Positions 43,323 to 46,768 of a DNA stretch of 46,768 nucleotides are shown here, piece by piece. The DNA lies in contig NZ_LTAY01000025.1 in the NCBI RefSeq assembly GCF_002050515.1, positions 1 to 46,768 of the forward strand, given 5' to 3'. Source of the stretch: Clostridium thermobutyricum DSM 4928 (GTDB lineage Bacteria > Bacillota > Clostridia > Clostridiales > Clostridiaceae). Position numbers and translations under genes: made by a program. How positions within the stretch are numbered: position 1 is the first letter of the stretch; each line of letters opens with the position of its first letter. The notes under the pieces were generated by a model. That model was given only the letters and a program-made list of their open reading frames with translations, ran no database searches and was not told the DNA's origin.

Positions 43323-43969
43323 TATTCGATCACTCCTCTGTTACAACTAGGACAATAGCTAAGAGTAAGTGATATAATTTGCTTCGTAATCCTTTTAGCT
43401 ACAGGATAAGGCATTCTAAATGATTGTAATGTACGAAGTACTCTAGGATTATTAGCTTCTATTCTTCTAAATATAATTTCAGGATTACACCTTTGTGGAA
43501 CTTTTGGTGGAAGAACTGGTGGGAAAAATGGTGGAAATTTTTGAGGATTCCTTAATTCAAATTCATAAGAATTTTCAAGATCTCTCTCAAGCTCTAGAAC
43601 TTCTTCGTCAATATCTAGGTCTAATTCTCTAAGAATACTAGAATCTGTAGGAATAGATAGATAAGAATTAAAAATAGTTCTATCCTCACTGTTATAGCAT
43701 TTTAATTCATCTCTATAATTTTCAGAATCATTTTTATAATTTTCTAATAATTCTTTTAAATCCTCATCATCACTATTAATATCAGAATTTAATAAAACCT
43801 CTCTAAAATCAAATTCTAATGGATTTTCTGAAACTGATGAAGTCCTAAATTCCTCTATAAATTCTTCTGGAATAAAAAGTCCATTATTAATAGTATTATC
43901 AGTATTTAAAGGAGCAAATATTAAATCATCATCTTCATTTGAGTTCATAAATTTTAAATAAGGATACAT
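43322..43969 (-). CDS. Acidic/proline-rich hypothetical protein paired with the DUF4397 protein
   Basis: A 215-residue protein with no recognised family. Residues 1 to about 145 are strongly acidic (runs of Glu and Asp, such as DDEDLKELLENY), with low complexity. A proline-rich linker, FPPFFPPVLPPKVPQ, lies at about 149-163. The remainder (about 165-215) is basic and helix-forming and ends in a CPSC pair. A good ribosome binding site (GGAGG) precedes the ATG. Its 3' end overlaps the DUF4397 gene by one base. The arrangement of a disordered acidic region, Pro linker and basic end suggests a structural or scaffold protein, possibly of the spore coat. That is a guess. Confidence 0.65.
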   Translation of the reverse strand: MYPYLKFMNSNEDDDLIFAPLNTDNTINNGLFIPEEFIEEFRTSSVSENPLEFDFREVLLNSDINSDDEDLKELLENYKNDSENYRDELKCYNSEDRTIFNSYLSIPTDSSILRELDLDIDEEVLELERDLENSYEFELRNPQKFPPFFPPVLPPKVPQRCNPEIIFRRIEANNPRVLRTLQSFRMPYPVAKRITKQIISLTLSYCPSCNRGVIE

Positions 43970-44114
43970 TTTTTACCTCCAAATAATAATATAGTATAGA
44001 TATATGAAATATGTACACTATTGTTACTTTTATAATATTCGGGGAAAGCTATTATTAGAACAAAAAATGAACAATAGTTATTTTAATGAATATTATATAT
44101 TGGAGGAGATACAA

Positions 44115-45410
44115 ATGGAGACAAATAGGAATACTTTAAGAGAAAACTTTTTGGGAGTAGAAGCTAAAATAAAATTATTAAATGGAAATTATTCAACTGC
44201 TATAAATTTTGATAATGCTGCAACAACACCTCCTTTAAAAGCAGTTTTTAATGTATTAACAGAATTAATAGATAGTTATGGTTCAATAGGTAGAGGAACT
44301 GGTCAAAAACAATCTATATCAACAGAGAATTATGAAAATGCTAGAAAATATATTTTAGATTTTTTCAATGTTCCTAATAAAGAAAATTATACTGTTATTT
44401 ACGTTAATAATACAACTGATGGAATAAATAAAATTGCAAATACTCTCCTTTGTGATAATGATGTTGTATTAAGCACAAGAATGGAGCATCACTCTAATGA
44501 TTTGCCTTGGAGAAAAAAGGCACATTTAGATTATGTGGAAGTAGATTCTTTGGGCAGAATAGATTATGATTCATTAAATTCTAAACTTGATGAATATAAG
44601 GGTAATTTAAGATTTTTAACCATTACAGGAGCATCTAATGTAACTGGATATGTAAATGATATTCATAAAATTGCAAAATTAGTTCATAAAGCTGGAGGAA
44701 AAATAATTGTAGATGGAGCCCAATTAGTTCCACATATAAAAATAAATATGGCTGGAAAAGAAAAAAATGATTATATAGATTTTTTAGTATTTTCAGGTCA
44801 TAAAATTTATGCACCTTTTGGTAGTGGAGTAATAATTGGTCCAAAATCAGAATTTAATAAGACTTGCCCAAATGAACAAGGTGGAGGAACAGTTGAATTA
44901 GTAAAAGATTCAGAGGTATTTTATTTAAATACTCCTGAAAGAAATGAGGCTGGAAGTCCTAACTATTTTGGGGTTATGACATTAATAAGTGCTTTAAAGG
45001 AAATTGATAAAATAGGATATGATAAATTATTAATTCATGAAAAAGAGCTTTTAAAATATTTGATAGATGGTTTGAAAAAAATAGATAATATAATTATTTA
45101 TGGCGATACCATAAATATGGATGATAGGCTTGGAGTAGTAGTTTTTAATTTAAAGGGAATATATCATCATGAAGTTGCAAAAATTTTAGCTGATAGAAGA
45201 GGTATAGCAGTTAGGCATGGATGGTTTTGTGCACATCCTTATTGTAGAAGGCTTATGAATCTTACTGAAGAGGAAGCTAGTAAATTTATTTATGATAAAA
45301 AAGAAAAGATGAAAGGGATGGTTAGAGTTAGCTTAGGCCCATATAATACTATTGAAGAAATAGATATATTATTAGACGAATTAAAAAATATATCTAATGA
45401 AATATTATAA
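44115..45410 (+). CDS. Class V aminotransferase, cysteine desulfurase type
   Basis: A 431-residue PLP enzyme. NFDNAATTPPLKAV opens the domain. RMEHHSNDLPWR and GAQLVPHIKIN hold cofactor contacts. The Schiff-base Lys is in FSGHKIYAPFGSG. VRHGWFCAHPYCRR near the end holds the Cys expected of group II (SufS/CsdA) desulfurases. It therefore probably takes sulfur from cysteine, or selenium from selenocysteine. I chose ATG 44115, with GGAGGAG 6 bases upstream; the frame is open further upstream to 44004 but that part lacks a ribosome binding site and family similarity. No suf or isc gene is near. Confidence 0.85.
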   Translation: METNRNTLRENFLGVEAKIKLLNGNYSTAINFDNAATTPPLKAVFNVLTELIDSYGSIGRGTGQKQSISTENYENARKYILDFFNVPNKENYTVIYVNNTTDGINKIANTLLCDNDVVLSTRMEHHSNDLPWRKKAHLDYVEVDSLGRIDYDSLNSKLDEYKGNLRFLTITGASNVTGYVNDIHKIAKLVHKAGGKIIVDGAQLVPHIKINMAGKEKNDYIDFLVFSGHKIYAPFGSGVIIGPKSEFNKTCPNEQGGGTVELVKDSEVFYLNTPERNEAGSPNYFGVMTLISALKEIDKIGYDKLLIHEKELLKYLIDGLKKIDNIIIYGDTINMDDRLGVVVFNLKGIYHHEVAKILADRRGIAVRHGWFCAHPYCRRLMNLTEEEASKFIYDKKEKMKGMVRVSLGPYNTIEEIDILLDELKNISNEIL

Positions 45411-45445
45411 AAAAAGGGATTTACAATATGTAAATCCCTTCTTTT
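45411..45445. terminator. Bidirectional terminator
   Basis: Stem AAAAAGGGATTTACA / TGTAAATCCCTTCTTTT with a 3-base loop, between the aminotransferase gene and the convergent phosphofructokinase gene. Confidence 0.9.
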
Positions 45446-45455
45446 AGGTTCATAT

Positions 45456-46673
45456 TTATATTGTGAAAGCTTTAAACTTTGGTAAATTATTTTCAAAGTT
45501 TAAAGTTGGAGTGTCTCCTATAAGAGGTGAAAAATAATTAAATGCTTCATCATTTAAATTATTTCCGTCTTTGTTTATCCACGAAGTTGGAAGATATTTA
45601 ACGTTATTGGCTATTTTTGAAGCTTCTATTGGAGAAAATTTAGTTTTATAAGGAGCATCAGAAATTCTTTCAATAGAAACCATAACCCCATTTAAATTGT
45701 CCATAGCATATTTTAAGGCTTCATAACCAGATAAATAAGCTTCTTCTATATCTATATTAGCAGCAGAGTGCATTGAGCATCTTTGAAGTATTCCAAGTTC
45801 AAGAGCTTTAACTCTTTTAGTTATTCCTGAATCAAGAATTAAATTTCTTAAATATTCAGAAACTCCTCCTAATTGTGTATGTCCAAAAGAATCATTTGAA
45901 GTACAAATAAATTCTGAAATAAATTTACCATTTTCATCTTTTATTCCTTCTGAAACTACTATAAATACTTTATTATTTTCTTCAAATTTACTACGAACAT
46001 CTTCTAAAAATTTAAGTCTATCAAAAGAAACTTCAGGAACATAAATAAAATCAGCAACTGGTTGTCCATTTATTCTAGCTAATGTTGCAGAAGCAGCAAG
46101 CCAACCAGTATCTCTTCCCATAGTTTCTAAAATGAATATTCCGTTATTAGTATATACAGAAGAATCTAGATAACATTCAAGAGCTGTTGTACATATAAAT
46201 TTAGCTGCACTTCCAAAACCAGGAGTATGGTCTGTAAATTTTAAATCATTATCTATAGTCTTAGGTATACCTATAAATTTTATATTTAAATTATTTTCTT
46301 TGCTGTATTTAGATAATTTAGCCACTGTATCCATAGAATCATTTCCTCCTACATAGAAGAATGTATCTATATCTAGCTCACGTAAAATAGATACTAATGT
46401 GCTATATTCATCTATACATTCAGATGAATCTTTTAATTTGTATCTACATGATCCAAGTCCTGATGAAGGTGTATATTGAAATAATCTTAAATCTTCTTCA
46501 CTAAGGTCAGATAAATTAATTATATTTTTATTTAGTATACCTTCTATTCCATTTAAACCCCCATATACATTTTCGTATAGTTTTAATTCTTGATTTGCTT
46601 TAACTAAACCAACAACACTAGAATTTATAACGGAAGTAGGACCTCCAGATTGAGCAATAATACAATTTGACAT
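45456..46673 (-). CDS. pfp: 6-phosphofructokinase, pyrophosphate-dependent type
   Basis: A 405-residue glycolytic enzyme phosphorylating fructose 6-phosphate. AQSGGPTSVINSSV binds the phosphoryl donor. GGNDSM (about 109-114) has Asp112 where ATP enzymes have Gly. PKTIDND (about 137-143) has Lys138 where ATP enzymes have Gly. This Asp/Lys pair is the known marker of PPi use. ETMGRDTGWLA binds substrate. PPi-type PFK lets the cell run glycolysis reversibly and save ATP. The ATG has AAAGGAG upstream. It is transcribed alone. The ATP-dependent pfkA is not in this window. Confidence 0.9.
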   Translation of the reverse strand: MSNCIIAQSGGPTSVINSSVVGLVKANQELKLYENVYGGLNGIEGILNKNIINLSDLSEEDLRLFQYTPSSGLGSCRYKLKDSSECIDEYSTLVSILRELDIDTFFYVGGNDSMDTVAKLSKYSKENNLNIKFIGIPKTIDNDLKFTDHTPGFGSAAKFICTTALECYLDSSVYTNNGIFILETMGRDTGWLAASATLARINGQPVADFIYVPEVSFDRLKFLEDVRSKFEENNKVFIVVSEGIKDENGKFISEFICTSNDSFGHTQLGGVSEYLRNLILDSGITKRVKALELGILQRCSMHSAANIDIEEAYLSGYEALKYAMDNLNGVMVSIERISDAPYKTKFSPIEASKIANNVKYLPTSWINKDGNNLNDEAFNYFSPLIGDTPTLNFENNLPKFKAFTI

Positions 46674-46768
46674 AATAAAAAAACTCCTTTGATTATCATA
46701 ATAACTTTAATGTGATATGCTATTGATATTAATAACATACTCTATTTAATAATATACAACATTATTAT

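Noticed and set aside
44004..44114. 37 extra N-terminal residues for the class V aminotransferase
   Set aside because: No ribosome binding site at the upstream ATG, while GGAGGAG sits 6 bases before the ATG at 44115 and family similarity starts after it.
1..46768. Mobile element, prophage, CRISPR or tRNA
   Set aside because: No transposase, integrase, phage protein, regularly spaced repeat or tRNA cloverleaf signature was seen; gene order and composition look uniform along the window.

Overview
The window is a very A+T-rich, densely coded stretch of a low-GC Gram-positive anaerobe, almost certainly Clostridium sensu stricto. The reasons are a YtaF-type sporulation membrane protein, AsrABC anaerobic sulfite reductase, a PPi-type phosphofructokinase, strong AGGAGG-like ribosome binding sites, frequent TTG/GTG starts, and PyrR attenuation of a uracil permease. 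No rRNA, tRNA, insertion sequence, prophage or CRISPR array is visible. The layout looks like core chromosome with small operons, most of them ending in clear stem-loop terminators, several of which serve convergent genes.

Layout. 1-9.5 kb: a histidine-free iron-alcohol-dehydrogenase homologue with a small zinc-ribbon-like protein, ytaF, a DedA/VTT membrane protein overlapping a YidA-type phosphatase, a lactonase-fold propeller, homoserine acetyltransferase MetA, an NSS sodium symporter and an OmpR-type two-component system. 9.5-11.6 kb (minus strand): an overlapping pair made of a CrtI-like FAD oxidoreductase and a short cis-prenyltransferase homologue. 11.7-23.6 kb: a sulfur/tetrapyrrole region with an FNT-family (hydrosulfide-type) channel, a Crp/Fnr regulator, asrABC, and then a seven-gene run hemA, precorrin-2 dehydrogenase, hemC, cobA-hemD fusion, hemB, hemL and cbiK-type chelatase. 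Read together, these genes can make siroheme from glutamyl-tRNA, use it in AsrC to reduce sulfite to sulfide, and export HS-. A CRP-like palindrome lies at about -41.5 from a predicted asrA start point.

23.6-31.7 kb: small and hypothetical proteins, a TtcA-type tRNA thiolase, a second Cof-type HAD phosphatase, a MATE exporter, two small proteins (59 and 43 aa) leading into a c-di-GMP phosphodiesterase-type EAL protein, and a secreted polysaccharide deacetylase. 31.8-33.4 kb: a uracil permease behind a tandem PyrR leader. The first PyrR loop controls a classical terminator. The second appears to control a ribosome-binding-site sequestering hairpin. 33.7-39.3 kb: a 1735-residue pseudokinase/AAA+/TPR/GAF/GGDEF signalling protein followed by a small Cna-B-like protein. 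39.5-46.7 kb: dUTPase, an ABC-F ATPase divergent from a TetR regulator, a DUF4397 protein paired with an unrecognised acidic/proline-rich protein, a class V aminotransferase (cysteine desulfurase type) and PPi-dependent phosphofructokinase.

The observations most worth checking are the dual-mode PyrR leader, the CrtI-like/cis-prenyltransferase cassette, the histidine-free Fe-ADH homologue, the giant pseudokinase-GGDEF protein and the DUF4397 pair. All family assignments come from reading motifs by eye; no database search was run.
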